DNA of 64,000 nucleotides from Amorphophallus konjac (taxonomy: Eukaryota > Streptophyta > Magnoliopsida > Alismatales > Araceae). Made by a program: the position numbers and the translations under genes. The first letter of the stretch is position 1. Every line of letters begins with the position of its first letter. The DNA lies in assembly GCA_022559845.1 (NCBI GenBank), contig CM040117.1, forward strand, positions 10,812,856 to 10,876,855. The letters are read 5' to 3'. Shown here piece by piece: positions 10,540-41,417 of this stretch. The notes beneath the pieces are model-generated. The model was not told where the DNA came from and did no database searches. It saw only the letters and a program-made list of their open reading frames with translations.

Positions 10540-12100
10540 GCCACACCCTACACAGCCTCAACCTGCAGCCCCTGTACCACCAGAGGTCAGTCCGAGGGCA
10601 ACCCACATCCTCACCATGCGTCCCCCAGCTGCTCAGCTTGTTGTTGTACCAGCACTCCGGTTTCCTGTGGCACCGACTGTGCCGTGCTGATCAGACCACC
10701 CTCCTATTTGCCGCCTCTTTGGGCCAGCTTGCTACACAACCGTGCCCTGCTTCCCCTGCATCTCCGGAAGACGATCAGGGGGCCACCGGTGTCGTCACTT
10801 CGCGTCCCGCCATCCGGTTTGTCGCTGTTTCAGCCCCCCCCTCCCCCTACACCGCGACCCGACAATGTGAGTACCCAATGAACTGGAGCCAACTTCTTTC
10901 CCTGCCCTACACCGCGACCCGACAATGTGAGTGGCTTGCCCTATCGAGCGGGGGAGAAAGTCGCTATCGGTTCTCGCCAAACCGATACGATGCCAATATC
11001 CAAATTTGGGTAAGTTCAACCCTATGTCCCGGCCCGGCTCTCTACCCAAAAGACTTAGCGATGGGCCCGGCCCACCTGACTCCCCCATCTACTGGACCGA
11101 AGGCCCTCTCTGAAACCCTGCTCGGCCTGGAATTTTAAAATTTAAATCGGGGTTTGTGGTGCCGCCACGTACCCCAAAGCCCCCATCTTCTTCCTCCTAT
11201 CGCACAAGTGGTTGCACTAAAGGTTGCGGCGGCCGTCCACCTGCCAGCACCGTCGGTGCGACCTGTTGCTGCTATTCCGGCCTGGGGAGGAATCGTACCG
11301 AATAAACGTCACCGGCGAGGTCAACAGTGATGACTGTCAGGATTTCCTGCAGTCCGCTCACCCAGACGACAGCCTACATCGCCACGGGTTCTCCCCCATC
11401 CGTCAAGCACACCGTGCCCGGCTCTAATCTTCCAAACCGTTGAACGAGCGTCGACGCACCCATCTCGTCGTAGAGAATGAGGGGCACCCCCACGAACCAG
11501 ACCCTAGTTTGTCACACCCTGGGTTTGGGAAGGTCCCCAAATGACTGGTCCACCTTCGTAAGTGGAGCAGGGCTCCTTCTGCCACAGCATAGCCCACCTT
11601 CACCCACAATTCTGCCGTCTCCTCCCTACCTCCCACCACCAGAAAACACCTGAGCTCCATCTGAACCACATCCCACCCTTCTCCGCTGCTCAAACCACCG
11701 TCCAACATCTCCTTCACCCGCCTCAGATCCGCTCCTCCTTCCACGAGCTCCACCCTCAATCACCTTCTTAGCCACTGGAAACGCCTATGAACCACCTCCG
11801 ACGGCAAGGGGGCTGCCTCCTCACACGACCCTCCTCCCTTCACCGGCAACAAGCGGCCCAGGTTACCTCTAACTGCTTCCGCGAAAGACCTTCCAGGAAG
11901 GACGTGACTTCCACGACTCGCCACCGGAGCTGTACAGGAGCAGATCAGGTGATCCGGATCTCCACACCTGTAGCAGCACCTGCCCTTGAGAGAAAGTCCA
12001 TTCCCCGTTGTCCTCCCAGACGCGTTCCGACTGTACACACTGGAGACATGCCCCCGCAGTCCACTCCCCGGTATGCCCTTCCTCAGAGTTTCGCACTCTA
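10540..12100 (-). pseudogene. LINE ORF1-like protein (zinc knuckle, DUF4283-like), decayed
   Basis: On the minus strand, 12038-11760 encodes the knuckle CYRCGDPDHLICSC (C-x2-C-x4-H-x4-C), then GRSFAEAVRGNLG, a motif commonly seen next to such knuckles. Around 11700-11400, in more than one frame, come ELRCFLVVGG, LHLRRWTSHLGTFPNPGC, VGVPLILYDEM and ASTLVQRFGRLEPGTVCL, resembling the DUF4283 nucleic-acid-binding fold of plant LINE ORF1 proteins. Frame changes and stops show that it is broken. In most plant LINEs DUF4283 precedes the knuckle; here the order is reversed, so it may be another zinc-knuckle family. No reverse transcriptase was seen downstream of it. Confidence 0.5.
10845..10932. repeat. 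28 bp direct repeat, 60 bp apart
   Basis: The string ccctacaccgcgacccgaca (plus atgtgagt) is present at 10845 and again at 10905 without visible change. It lies within the decayed ORF1-like region. Confidence 0.85.
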
Positions 12101-32260
<20,160 letters not shown>

Positions 32261-32286
32261 GCTTCTAAGCTCCAAATCCTCCAAAC

Positions 32287-32843
32287 CTAATAGACACCTT
32301 ACGGTATGAAAAAAAAGAAAAACCAGGCAACTATGCAATTCCCAAGACACATGGGATATGACTCAGCATGATGGCAGTCAGAAACCGCATGAAAACATAT
32401 ATTGGCCCCAGAAAAGCCCTTCACCTACATAAAAAAGCCAACCATGTAAGCAAGAGGAAACCCCGCGCATCTGGGAGGATGGCCACCGAAACGACTGATT
32501 CCGATGCGAGGCACAACCTTAGACCAAGAACGGGTACAAAAGGAAGATTGATCGAGGATTCGCTCATAAATCCCACACCAAAAAAACACGGAAAATTTCT
32601 CTCCAAATCTCACACAGCGGGACAATCAAACTAAGCTGGAGCAAAAGCATAGCACGCCTAGACGCCAGCTCATTACGCGGCGGAAAAGAGCAGAAACAAG
32701 AAAACCGAGGGATGAGAACAATCCATGCTAGGAAGTAAACGGAGAAGTGGGGGAAACTGCTGCACGGAGATGAGCAAGAACATAGGAAGCGCGTACCTGA
32801 TCAGAACCCTACCCCTGGCCCCTACGGGGAGGGCCGACGCCGA

Positions 32844-32882
<39 letters not shown>

Positions 32883-33040
32883 GGACGATGACGCTGGGAC
32901 GGGGGTGGTAACCCCCGATAGGGGGAAGTAAAAACTGGAGAGTTGAGTCAAGAGTGGGATTTTTGTATTGGGGGAGAAAGAAAGCCCGGCTGCGCCAACG
33001 AACTGAGGTGTTGGTCGCGGTGTGGTGGTTTCTGCTTTCA
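32287..33040 (-). promoter_or_regulatory. CUL1 5' UTR exon, UTR intron and proximal promoter
   Basis: Upstream of the ATG a pyrimidine tract ending CTATTAG gives an acceptor at 32287, and GATCAG/GTACGCGC gives a donor at 32797/32796. A ~510 bp 5' UTR intron is therefore likely. The 5' exon carries a (TC)n(TG)n tract (minus sense), common in plant leaders. Inferred from splice signals only; the transcription start is not defined. Confidence 0.5.
32840..32882. repeat. (AC)n(AG)n microsatellite
   Basis: A run of about nine AC followed by about ten AG dinucleotides on the plus strand, within the presumed CUL1 leader. Confidence 0.9.
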
Positions 33041-33049
33041 CTTTTAATA

Positions 33050-33811
33050 TTACTATAAGTTAAAGGTTAGTTCACTGGGTGATCTATATCGGATCTAATT
33101 TTTTTTGATTTAATACGATATATTTGAGTCACAATTAACTCGGGTCGACTCGATCCTTTCTCTCTCTCCTCTCTTTCACTGTGATTTAACTTGAGTCGAC
33201 AGATCCTACGACTGATCCGCAACGTATTAGATTTTTTCAGATATGATACGACACGACCGAATCAACTCGAGTCAGATCGAGTTAACAAACCATGTTACAA
33301 AGACGAACCACGGCAGCCCGTGGAAGATTTTGATGACGTGGTGGTGTTCCATAAATGCAGTTAAGCCTATAATTCTCGAGTATACGGTATACCTGAGTTA
33401 TATCCACGTCAGCAGAATGACAGACTTTTGTTAATTTTCGCCGGTGTTAAATATGAATATAAATAAAATTAGAAAACTAAAGGCCATGATTTATTAACAT
33501 GCTTTTTCCATATAATTCGTGGCATAATGGGTAAAACAATTGTCATGTTAGTTAAAATATTCTACAATAAGAGAAATATTCGGTATCCATATCACCCGAC
33601 TGGCTACTTTATATTGGTCTATGAGATAGAGAGAGAAAAGACGCGAAGAGATAGGCCAATGGGAAGGAGCGGGAGAGAGAGGAGTGTGGGCCCCACACAT
33701 TCAAGGATCTTTGGTCTATGTGCGCGATACACTGTACACCGTGAGAGTTAAACAAATCGGGCTGGGAGCCAAAATAAGGCGCACTTGTTACCGTATCCAA
33801 TAGCTAAATGG
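33050..33811. other. Upstream intergenic region of CUL1
   Basis: AT-rich. 33130-33290 has several copies of ACTCGAGTC/GAGTCGAC-like motifs in both orientations, suggesting a decayed inverted element. No gene was seen. Distal CUL1 regulatory sequence may lie here. Confidence 0.4.
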
Positions 33812-34050
33812 ACTATTTTTTTTTTGAATCAAGAGAGGACTTTCATTTCACATGAGTAACAGAGTACAGGGGGAGACAAAGACCAAACCATGAAGATACA
33901 ACCCAAACTGGCCCTTGAAGACAAACGGCCCAACGAGCTACATAAGATGAAGACAGAAAAAAACAACAGCTAACAGAGGGCGGGGGACTCCTGACGACGA
34001 TGGGGCAGCTGTCGAACAGAAGGCGACTGATAGCCTCGAGGAGCACAAGG
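33812..34050 (-). mobile_element. Probable LINE 3' end, split by the Tekay element
   Basis: The plus strand starts with a T-run (33819-33828), the complement of a poly(A) tail. On the minus strand a GT/TC-rich, 3'-UTR-like sequence leads to TTGATTC plus the A-run. The retrotransposon at 34051 inserted in it, and the sequence should continue at 46478. No reverse transcriptase is included, so the assignment is tentative. Confidence 0.4.
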
Positions 34051-35241
34051 TGTCACGTCCCGAGCGCGGAAGCCTGCCCGCGGCGCGACAGTGCTTTATA
34101 TAGAACCAAAGTAAGCTAGAGATTCTAAGGGCTTCTACCTTAGACAAGTAAAAGAGCGCGCAAGCTAAACCTTTAATTTGATAATTCCGATGATTCTACA
34201 AATACAAGGATCAATTCATACCCTTTATTGATCTAACTCATACATACCGACATAGTTCAGATTACAACATTGACCCAACATAATGAAATTACAATAATAG
34301 GGGGCAATTCTAATTCTACACTTATCACTCAGACTCATCCCCTCCTGGAATCGGGTCGTCCTCCAAATCACCTGAAATGGTTAGATAACAACTGGATGAG
34401 CGAATCGCTCAGTAGGAATTACATCTCAAACCTTAACATGCTTTAAGTGATTAATATTTCAATTCATGCATGCAGACAGCAGAGATCAAGGAATTTATAA
34501 AAATTGATAACGCAGGATGAGAGCAAGGAAAGCATATACATTCAATCTAACAGTAAGTGATACAAGACTGAACAAATAATGAACGACTGTAATTTAAAAT
34601 CAGTAAGCAAGGTGAAACATGTACAGTAGGAATTGGCTACTTATATAACAATTCACTCAATGACATTTCAAGTCCAGTATTGCCCCTTTTGGGGCCACGC
34701 AAGTATTGCCCTGTCCGGGCCAAGCAAGTGTTGATGGAATGTCTCAATTTAGCAAGTATTATGACGCAATGCTAGACGCCCTCAAGCAAGAGATCTCTTC
34801 CCTTTGGTTTCGGGTGCTCCTCCCAGGACCGGACCGAGCCCTTTTGCCAGCATTTAAGTCATATTTTTGACATCCATTTCATTTATAGCCAATAAAGAAT
34901 TTCAAGGCTAGGCTTGACCAGTAGAAAAATAAGGTGGAGTTGGAACGGAGTCCAAGGTGTATAATGACGAGTAATCCACAGACAACTGTGCGAGATTAGT
35001 ACCTCCACTTTTATTGAATTTATCTCATTTTTCCTACTTTTTTTTAAAGCATTCTCTCCATTAGAATAAAAATAACAAATTTAAGCATTTTCTCCATTTT
35101 TACCAAAAATATAATAATAATAATAATAATAACAGATTTAAGTATTTTCCCCCATTTTTACCCAAAATGTAATAATAATAAAAATAACAGGTTTAAGTCC
35201 ATGTTGTTTTTCTACTCCATGTCGTTTTTCATACCCCTCAC

Positions 35242-36402
35242 TTGGCCAAAGGAGACAGCAACGATCTTGAGGTAACCTCCCCTTTTCAAGACTTTTCTAG
35301 CTCAGATTGGGAAGAAGCCTATTCAGATTTACTTGATACATATGAAAGAATAAGAAGGGAAAATAAAAGTTTGAAGAAGAAGGTTAATCAGTTCAATAAT
35401 GACAGCAACTCAATTGCCAACAGAACTGAACTAGAATTGGAGATCACCACCTTGCAAAATAAACTGAATCAACGCGAGATAGATGAAGAAAACGTCAAAG
35501 GGCTATTAGAAGAAAATGAAGTACTGAAAAACACAATTGACGAGTTAAAATTAAAGACTCAAGAATATGAACAGGAAACTAAGCTAACTCAAGAAAGAAA
35601 CAACTCACTCAAGGAAGAAAACAGTCAACTTCTGAAAGAAATAGAAAGAATCCAAAGTGAACTGAAAAACAAACAGGAAACATTGAAAAAAATGACTAAG
35701 GGTCAAGAAAACTTGAACGCTGTGTTGGGAATAAAAGTAAATTTTCAGAAAGAGGGGTTAGGGTACAACCCAACGGCTAAAAAGGAATTCCAAATAAAAA
35801 CTTTAAATAAAATAGCTGACTCTAAAGGAAAAGGCCCCTTGATAAACTTATATCAAAACAAACAAAAGGATATAGCTGAAAGCTCTTCTAAACAGATTAA
35901 TGTCACCTTGGAAGAGAGGAATTCTAAAGGGAAAATGGATAATCCACATCAGTTTAAAAACAACAGTCATATCAGACGAGAAGTTCAAATTCACAGAAGT
36001 AACCAGACAAACAAAGTATTAAATCATGTTAATAAACACAAACATGTAAAACAAGGTGTCTGGAAACAAGCTGGTCGACAACAGACCCCTTCTCTATCTA
36101 CCAGAGGCTCAACCAGAACAGATACTGGTATCTGGAGAAACTATGGTCGACCACAGACTTACCAGATGTCGACCATGACCAGACACGCAAACAGAACCCA
36201 CAAAGTTTCTCAGCTGAAACAGAATGGAAATTGGAACTTAAGAGAGTGGACTCAGAATAGACACAACCTGAACAAGTTCAGGAATGAAAAGACAAACTGT
36301 TCTAACAAAATTTGGGTTCCCAAGGTGTTGTTACAGCAGTTTCATGATTTCACAAGCTATCTTGGACCCGGGTACCATTTGGGTCCAAAAGTTTCTGTGT
36401 AA
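35242..36402 (+). CDS. 386-codon antisense frame in the 3' LTR, copia gag-derived
   Basis: Runs against gag-pol. It has no ATG at the start: the first codon is TTG, the frame is open further upstream, and the first internal Met is far inside. It begins AKGDSNDLEVTSPF, then a long charged coiled coil (about residues 25-160, e.g. YERIRRENKSLKKKVNQ), then a basic Gln/Asn-rich part, and ends near NKIWVPKVLLQQFHDFTSYL and LGPGYHLGPK. After the stop the text FVMQECLAAKKNL continues, like the spacer just before the protease of Sirevirus-type Ty1-copia elements. I read it as a captured copia gag-to-protease fragment. It stands intact in both LTRs. No function is shown. Confidence 0.6.
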   Translation: MAKGDSNDLEVTSPFQDFSSSDWEEAYSDLLDTYERIRRENKSLKKKVNQFNNDSNSIANRTELELEITTLQNKLNQREIDEENVKGLLEENEVLKNTIDELKLKTQEYEQETKLTQERNNSLKEENSQLLKEIERIQSELKNKQETLKKMTKGQENLNAVLGIKVNFQKEGLGYNPTAKKEFQIKTLNKIADSKGKGPLINLYQNKQKDIAESSSKQINVTLEERNSKGKMDNPHQFKNNSHIRREVQIHRSNQTNKVLNHVNKHKHVKQGVWKQAGRQQTPSLSTRGSTRTDTGIWRNYGRPQTYQMSTMTRHANRTHKVSQLKQNGNWNLREWTQNRHNLNKFRNEKTNCSNKIWVPKVLLQQFHDFTSYLGPGYHLGPKVSV

Positions 36403-36441
36403 TTTGTGATGCAGGAATGTCTGGCAGCCAAAAAGAACTTG

Positions 36442-36508
36442 TTGGTGCTAGGAATTGAACCCTAGACCTCAGATTTAGGATGTGCTACTTAACCACTAGG
36501 CCATGTTA
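36442..36508 (-). repeat. tRNA-like segment 1 in the 3' LTR
   Basis: On the minus strand TGGCCTAGTGG fits the Pol III A box consensus TGGCNNAGTGG exactly. 31 bases later GGTTCAATTCC fits the B box (GGTTCGANTCC) except one base. The ends do not pair into a full acceptor stem, so it looks like a tRNA-derived SINE head rather than a working tRNA gene. It abuts the captured copia fragment. Confidence 0.6.
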
Positions 36509-37620
36509 CTTCCTTAAGTAATAAATACATCAATAAATATAGGGATTAAGATTTTGACTTATAACGTCAGAAATCTTTATTCATTTTATACTCAGGGTGC
36601 TACACTAAGTTTAACGGGTTAGATGAGTCTCCAATATATTAAATGATATTTTAACAGACAATTACTGTCATATGAATAGTAAAAGTGAATAGTGTTACGT
36701 TTTATTTTAAAGGAATTTTATGAAAATAATTATATAAAAAAATAGATGAAAATGAAAAATATATATCCCTCAAATTTCACATCAAGACCCCTCCAAATAA
36801 AAAAAATAAAAATCCTCAAAGATCATTACTCTTAACTTAACATAAAGACATAACTGTTTACGGTTTCCACAGGTACTCAGTTTAACAGGTTTCACTATAC
36901 TAAGTACTAAGTGATAGTTTAACAAGTTGAATACTCCCATATTAACTACTGATTATCTGACAAGTTTAATGTCATGGCATCTAATAGTTACTTAACAAGT
37001 TAATGCATTTAAATAATAGAAAATTAAAGTAAGATATGGGGTTGCTTGAAATCCTACTGCAGATTATGATAATAGTTATTATAGAATGTATACCATGCAA
37101 GGTTTAATACTGATTGATGCTAGAACGTCGCATGGAGATAGACTAACTAAGAACTTATATCCTGTTATGCCTTAATTAACTATGGGTTTTGTTAAAAATT
37201 GAGAAGACCTACTAACACATATTAATTATAGCTAATACCGGCTAATTATTTCTAATATATGTTAATCCTTTCACTAATCTTTTTCGATTTAAGTGGGTAC
37301 AGGCTATTTACTAGGCTGAAGCAACCTCCTCTCCTCCTAGTACGCAGCACAGAACCTCCCAGCCTAGGCTCGTATCTCGAAGCTCTAACTAACACAATGG
37401 GAGAGCTAGGCCTAGATTTAATCCCCTCTACTAGACAGGCTTAGGGGGGCAAGATCCGAAATTTCAGGATCTGGGATATGAGATAGTGACATGTGTTGGG
37501 GATAATGGAGGATAAGTGGCTTGGGAAATTTTGAATTTTTTCCCTTTTTCTTGGTGTCTAAGATGGCCACGTCGCCCCCTTAAATTGGGTTAAATTGAGA
37601 CTTGGCAAAAGAATGTTGAT

Positions 37621-37684
37621 GGGGTGTATAGAACCCTAGTCTTTGGGTTGAAGGCAAGACACTTAACCACTACACTAGGAGGTC
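37621..37684 (-). repeat. tRNA-like segment 2 in the 3' LTR
   Basis: Minus strand TAGTGTAGTGGTTAAGTG resembles a tRNA D-arm with an A box; about 33 bases later GGGTTCTATACACC resembles a decayed B box. Weaker than segment 1. Confidence 0.45.
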
Positions 37685-37893
37685 ATTTTGTTAAGTGAAT
37701 TCCCTTTACATTTGATAACCATGAGTTCCTATTTCTTTCATAAGTTTAATATATCATAAACTTAATCATAAATGTTATTATTATTATTATTATTTTTATC
37801 ATAAACATTATTGTTATTATTAGTATTTGAAAATATTATTTATTTAATATCTTTATTTATTTATTTATTTATTTTTTGTACACGGGTGCTACA

Positions 37894-37906
37894 CCCTCCC
37901 CTACTT
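37894..37906 (-). other. Polypurine tract
   Basis: Minus strand AAGTAGGGGAGGG, directly abutting the 3' LTR start TGTAGCACCC. It primes plus-strand cDNA synthesis. Confidence 0.92.
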
Positions 37907-38022
37907 AAAAGAATTTGGTCCCCAAATTCAACTGTATAGGGTAATTTGGTCCCCAAATTCAACTGTATAGGGATAAATTCAACTACATAAGAGTACTGTG
38001 TAAAGGATAAGATACTTGCCAG

Positions 38023-39546
38023 CTAGAACAGTTCTGGGTATCTTCTCTTCATAGATTCCTCGGTTTCCCATGTTGCTTCTTGCTCCGAGCATCGATTCCA
38101 TTGAACTTTAACCATAGGGATCGTCTTGTTCCTTAGAACTCGGGCTTCTCGATCGAGGATTCGCATCGGCTTTTGCTCATAGGTCAGATCCTTTTGAATC
38201 ACCAAACTGGCGTGGTCGATGACGTGAGAAGGATCATGCACGTATTTCTTCAGCATAGAAACATGAAATACGTTGTGCACTTCCGAGAGTTGAGGAGGTA
38301 AGGCGATGCGGTAGGCTACCTCACCCACTCTTTCCAATACTTCAAATGGACCGATGAATCTTGGTGTAAGTTTACCTTTAACACCAAATCTTCGGATACC
38401 TCGACTGGGAGATACCTTGAGAAATACATGATCACCGTCTTGAAATTTCAAGTCCCTTCTTCTATTATCAGCATAAGATTTTTGCCTGCATTGAGCCACC
38501 TTGAGTCTCTCTCTGATAAGGAGAATCTTCTCAGTGGAATCTCTTACAATATCAGGACCTAGGAGTTGTCTTTCACCGACCTCCCCCCAGCATACCGGAG
38601 ATCTACAGCTTCTACCATAGAGTGCTTCGAAAGGTGCCATTTGAATGCTGGCTTGGTAGCTGTTATTGTAGGTAAATTCGGCTAATGGTAAGTGGTCATG
38701 CCAACTCCCGCCGAAATCTATAATACATGCTCGCAACATATCTTCAACAACCTGATTAGTCCTTTCTGTCTGACCATCTGTCTGGGGATGGAAAGCTGTG
38801 CTGAAATTAAGCTTCGTTCCTAGAGAGCGTTGTAGACTCTTCCAGAAGTGAGACGTGAAGCGAGGGTCTCGGTCAGATACTATAGACACAGGGATTCCAT
38901 GGAGTCTAGTGACTTCCTTAATGTACAGAGCAGCGAGGATATCAACCGACCATCGACTCTTAATAGGTAAGAAATGAGTCGATTTAGTAAGACGATCGAT
39001 GATTACCCATATGCTATCATATCCGCCCCTAGACTTGGGCAAGCCCATGATGAAGTCCATGCCGATATCCTCCCATTTCCACTTGAGAATATCCAGTGGA
39101 TGCAGTTTCCCTGCGGGCTTTTGATGTTCGGCCTTCACCTGCTGGCAAGTCAAACATCGAGACACGAACTCTGCTATTTCCCTTTTCATGTTGGGCCACC
39201 AGAAGGTCCTTTTTATGTCTTGGTACATTTTAGTGGCTCCCGGATGTATCGTGTATCTCGATCGATGGGCTTCTTCAAGAATCTTCTTCTTCAGCTCAGG
39301 ACTGTCGGGCACACATGTCCTTTCATGGAATAAGATTCTTCGATCGGGTGCCATCTTGAAATCGGTCTTCTCATCCAGCTTTTCCTTTATTTCCACCAAC
39401 AACGGGTCTTCTTCTTGCAACCTCTTGACTTCAGTTAGCAAGTCCGGATGTATACTTAAGTGGGATAGAGTAATACTCCCATCATTCTCGCCCATGTTGA
39501 TGTCAAGTTCAGAAAATTTTTCTAATAATTTCCATTCCTGAACCAT
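38023..39546 (-). CDS. pol: Integrase with chromodomain (Pol C-terminal part)
   Basis: 507 residues without a stop. The HHCC zinc-binding part contains HRSRYTIHPGATKMYQDIKR and CLTCQQVKAEHQ. The DDE core has WEDIGMDFIMGLPK (first D), SIVSDRDPRFTSHFWKSLQR (second D) and HPQTDGQTERTNQVVEDMLR (E). A GPFEVLERVGEVAYRIALPP motif follows. The end (KPMRILDREARVLRNKTIPM to YPELF) is a chromodomain, the hallmark of chromoviruses, which steers insertion toward marked chromatin. The domain set looks complete, but it would be made only if the upstream stops and frameshift were absent. Confidence 0.94.
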   Translation of the reverse strand: MVQEWKLLEKFSELDINMGENDGSITLSHLSIHPDLLTEVKRLQEEDPLLVEIKEKLDEKTDFKMAPDRRILFHERTCVPDSPELKKKILEEAHRSRYTIHPGATKMYQDIKRTFWWPNMKREIAEFVSRCLTCQQVKAEHQKPAGKLHPLDILKWKWEDIGMDFIMGLPKSRGGYDSIWVIIDRLTKSTHFLPIKSRWSVDILAALYIKEVTRLHGIPVSIVSDRDPRFTSHFWKSLQRSLGTKLNFSTAFHPQTDGQTERTNQVVEDMLRACIIDFGGSWHDHLPLAEFTYNNSYQASIQMAPFEALYGRSCRSPVCWGEVGERQLLGPDIVRDSTEKILLIRERLKVAQCRQKSYADNRRRDLKFQDGDHVFLKVSPSRGIRRFGVKGKLTPRFIGPFEVLERVGEVAYRIALPPQLSEVHNVFHVSMLKKYVHDPSHVIDHASLVIQKDLTYEQKPMRILDREARVLRNKTIPMVKVQWNRCSEQEATWETEESMKRRYPELF

Positions 39547-40440
39547 ACAGTTGGCTAATAGAGCTCTCGGCTTCCGACTAAGGGCATCTGCTACGGAATT
39601 ACCCTTACCAGGATGATATTATATTGTGAAGTCGAAATCCTTGAGATATTCGAGCCAACGCCGTTGGCGCATGTTCAACTCCTTCTGAGAGAATAAATAT
39701 TTAAGGCTTTTATGATCGGAGTAGACTGTAAATTATTCTCCATAGAGATAGTGTCTCCAGATCTTCAAAGCCAATACCACTGCGGCTAGCTCTAAATCGT
39801 GCACAGGATAATTCTCTTCATGTTTCTTCAATTGCCGGGACGAGTATGCAATAACTCTCCCATTCTGTATTAATACACATCCGAGGTCGATACCAGATGC
39901 ATCGGTATATACCTCGTATTTCTCTCCTTCAATTGGAAGAGCTAAGATCGGTGCAGTAGTCAAGAGTTCCTTCAGAGTCACGAAGCTCCTTCCACAGTCT
40001 TCATTCCACTCATAAGGCACTTCCTTGCGAGTCAATCTGGTAAGAGGAACCGCAATCTTGGAGAAGTCCTTGATGAAACGTCGGTAATAACCAGCTAAGC
40101 CCAAGAAGCTACGAATCTCCGTTGCACTCGTCGGTCGTTCCCAGTTTTGCACGGCTTCGACCTTTACAGGGTCAACAGAAATCCCATTCTTGGAGATGAC
40201 ATGTCCTAAGAAGGACACTTCCTCAAGCCAGAACTGGCATTTACTGAATTTAGCATACAATTTGTTGTCTCGCAATATCTGTAATGCCATCTTGAGATGT
40301 TCCTCATGCTCTTCTTCAGTCTTTGAATAAATCAATATATCATCAATGAAGACCACAATAAATTGATCTAAGTAAGGTCGATAAATGCTGTTCATTAACT
40401 GCATGAAAGCTGCAGGTGCATTTGTTAGTCCAAAAGGCAT
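39547..40440 (-). pseudogene. pol: Pol middle part: RT second half and RNase H, with stops
   Basis: [20 protein letters not shown], then the RT catalytic box [12 protein letters not shown], the thumb [20 protein letters not shown], and the RNase H start [24 protein letters not shown] follows [10 protein letters not shown] at about 39730, and a second TAA falls before YHPGKGNSVADALSRK at about 39620, the usual end of RNase H. Both stops are in the same frame as the integrase that follows. RT copies the RNA into cDNA; RNase H removes the RNA strand. Confidence 0.9.
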
Positions 40441-41396
40441 AACAGTAAATTCGTAATGCCCATACCTACTTCGAATGCAGTTTTGTAAATTTCCTCCTCC
40501 TTGATCCTCAATTGGTGGTAACCAGATCGAAGATCTATTTTGGAGAAATACATTGCTCCTGATAATTGGTCGAGCAGCTCATCAATTCTCGATAGTGGGT
40601 ACTTGTTCTTGATTGTAAGATTGTTTAACTGCCGATAATCGATGCATAATCTCAATGTACCATCCTTCTTTTTAACAAATAGCACAGGCGCTCCCCATGG
40701 GGAAGTGCTCGGCCTAATGAATCCTTTCTTTAGTAAGTCCATCAACTGCTCTTTCAGCTCTTTCAATTCCATAGGAGACATCCTGTAGGGTGCTTTAGAA
40801 ACAGGTCCGGCACCCGGAACAATATCTATGGTGAATGACACTTCCCTCTCCGGAGGTAAACCAGGTAAGTCGTCTGGAAATACATCGGAGAAGTCCCGAA
40901 TCACTCGGATGTCATCAATTTTTGTCTTCTCAACTTCAGTGGTGGTTACAAAAGCCAAAAAAGCCATGCATCCCTTTTTCACCAGTTTACTGGCTCGGAG
41001 AGCTGAGATAAGCAGGGTTTTATTCCGAGATTTGTTAAAAACTAACTCGGGATAATTCTTAAAAGCTATTTTGCCATGCCGACAATCTACCGTTGCTTGG
41101 TAGGTTGATAACCAGTCGGCTCCTAATATGACATCGTAACATTCCATGTCAAGGCATATCAGGTCGGCCGGTAAATTGTGGTCTTGAACCATAATCTCAC
41201 AATTTGGATAATGGTACATGATATCTGATTTGTTTCCAAGAGGTGTAGTTATAATTAAATCTATCCATTCGGGTTCTTTAGAAAATAAAGCAGGAAACTT
41301 CTTGGAAACAAATGAATGAGTTGCTCCAGTATCAAATAAAACTCTAGCAGGCTTAGAATAAATAATCAATGTACCTTCCACAATTCCTCCTTCCAC
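40425..41396 (-). pseudogene. pol: Pol N-terminal part: protease and first half of RT
   Basis: In the gag frame after the stop. Aspartic protease active site [16 protein letters not shown], linker, then RT fingers/palm [40 protein letters not shown] and [20 protein letters not shown]. Just after KTAF a one-base frameshift (around 40470-40480) turns the reading off-frame and it stops at 40425. The downstream RT half continues in another frame at 40440. This frameshift inside RT disables the enzyme. Confidence 0.92.
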
Positions 41397-41417
41397 AGAT
41401 TCCGTCCCTTGAAGAGC

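Larger units (their letters stand above)
34051..37893 (-). repeat. 3' LTR of the Tekay element (element sense)
   Basis: 3843 bp with the same terminal bases as its partner, directly preceded (element sense) by the PPT. LTRs of 3.8 kb are long even for this clade. Confidence 0.95.

Noticed and set aside
32673..33041. 122-codon minus-strand frame upstream of CUL1
   Set aside because: It covers the (TC)n(TG)n leader and UTR splice sites; repetitive Ser/Leu and Cys/Val runs, not a protein.
36442..36508. Functional tRNA gene
   Set aside because: Only the A and B boxes fit; the acceptor and anticodon arms do not pair convincingly.
37259..37444. 61-codon frame present in both Tekay LTRs (also 45835-46020)
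   Set aside because: Short, in LTR sequence, no motif; its presence in both copies is expected because LTRs are identical at insertion.
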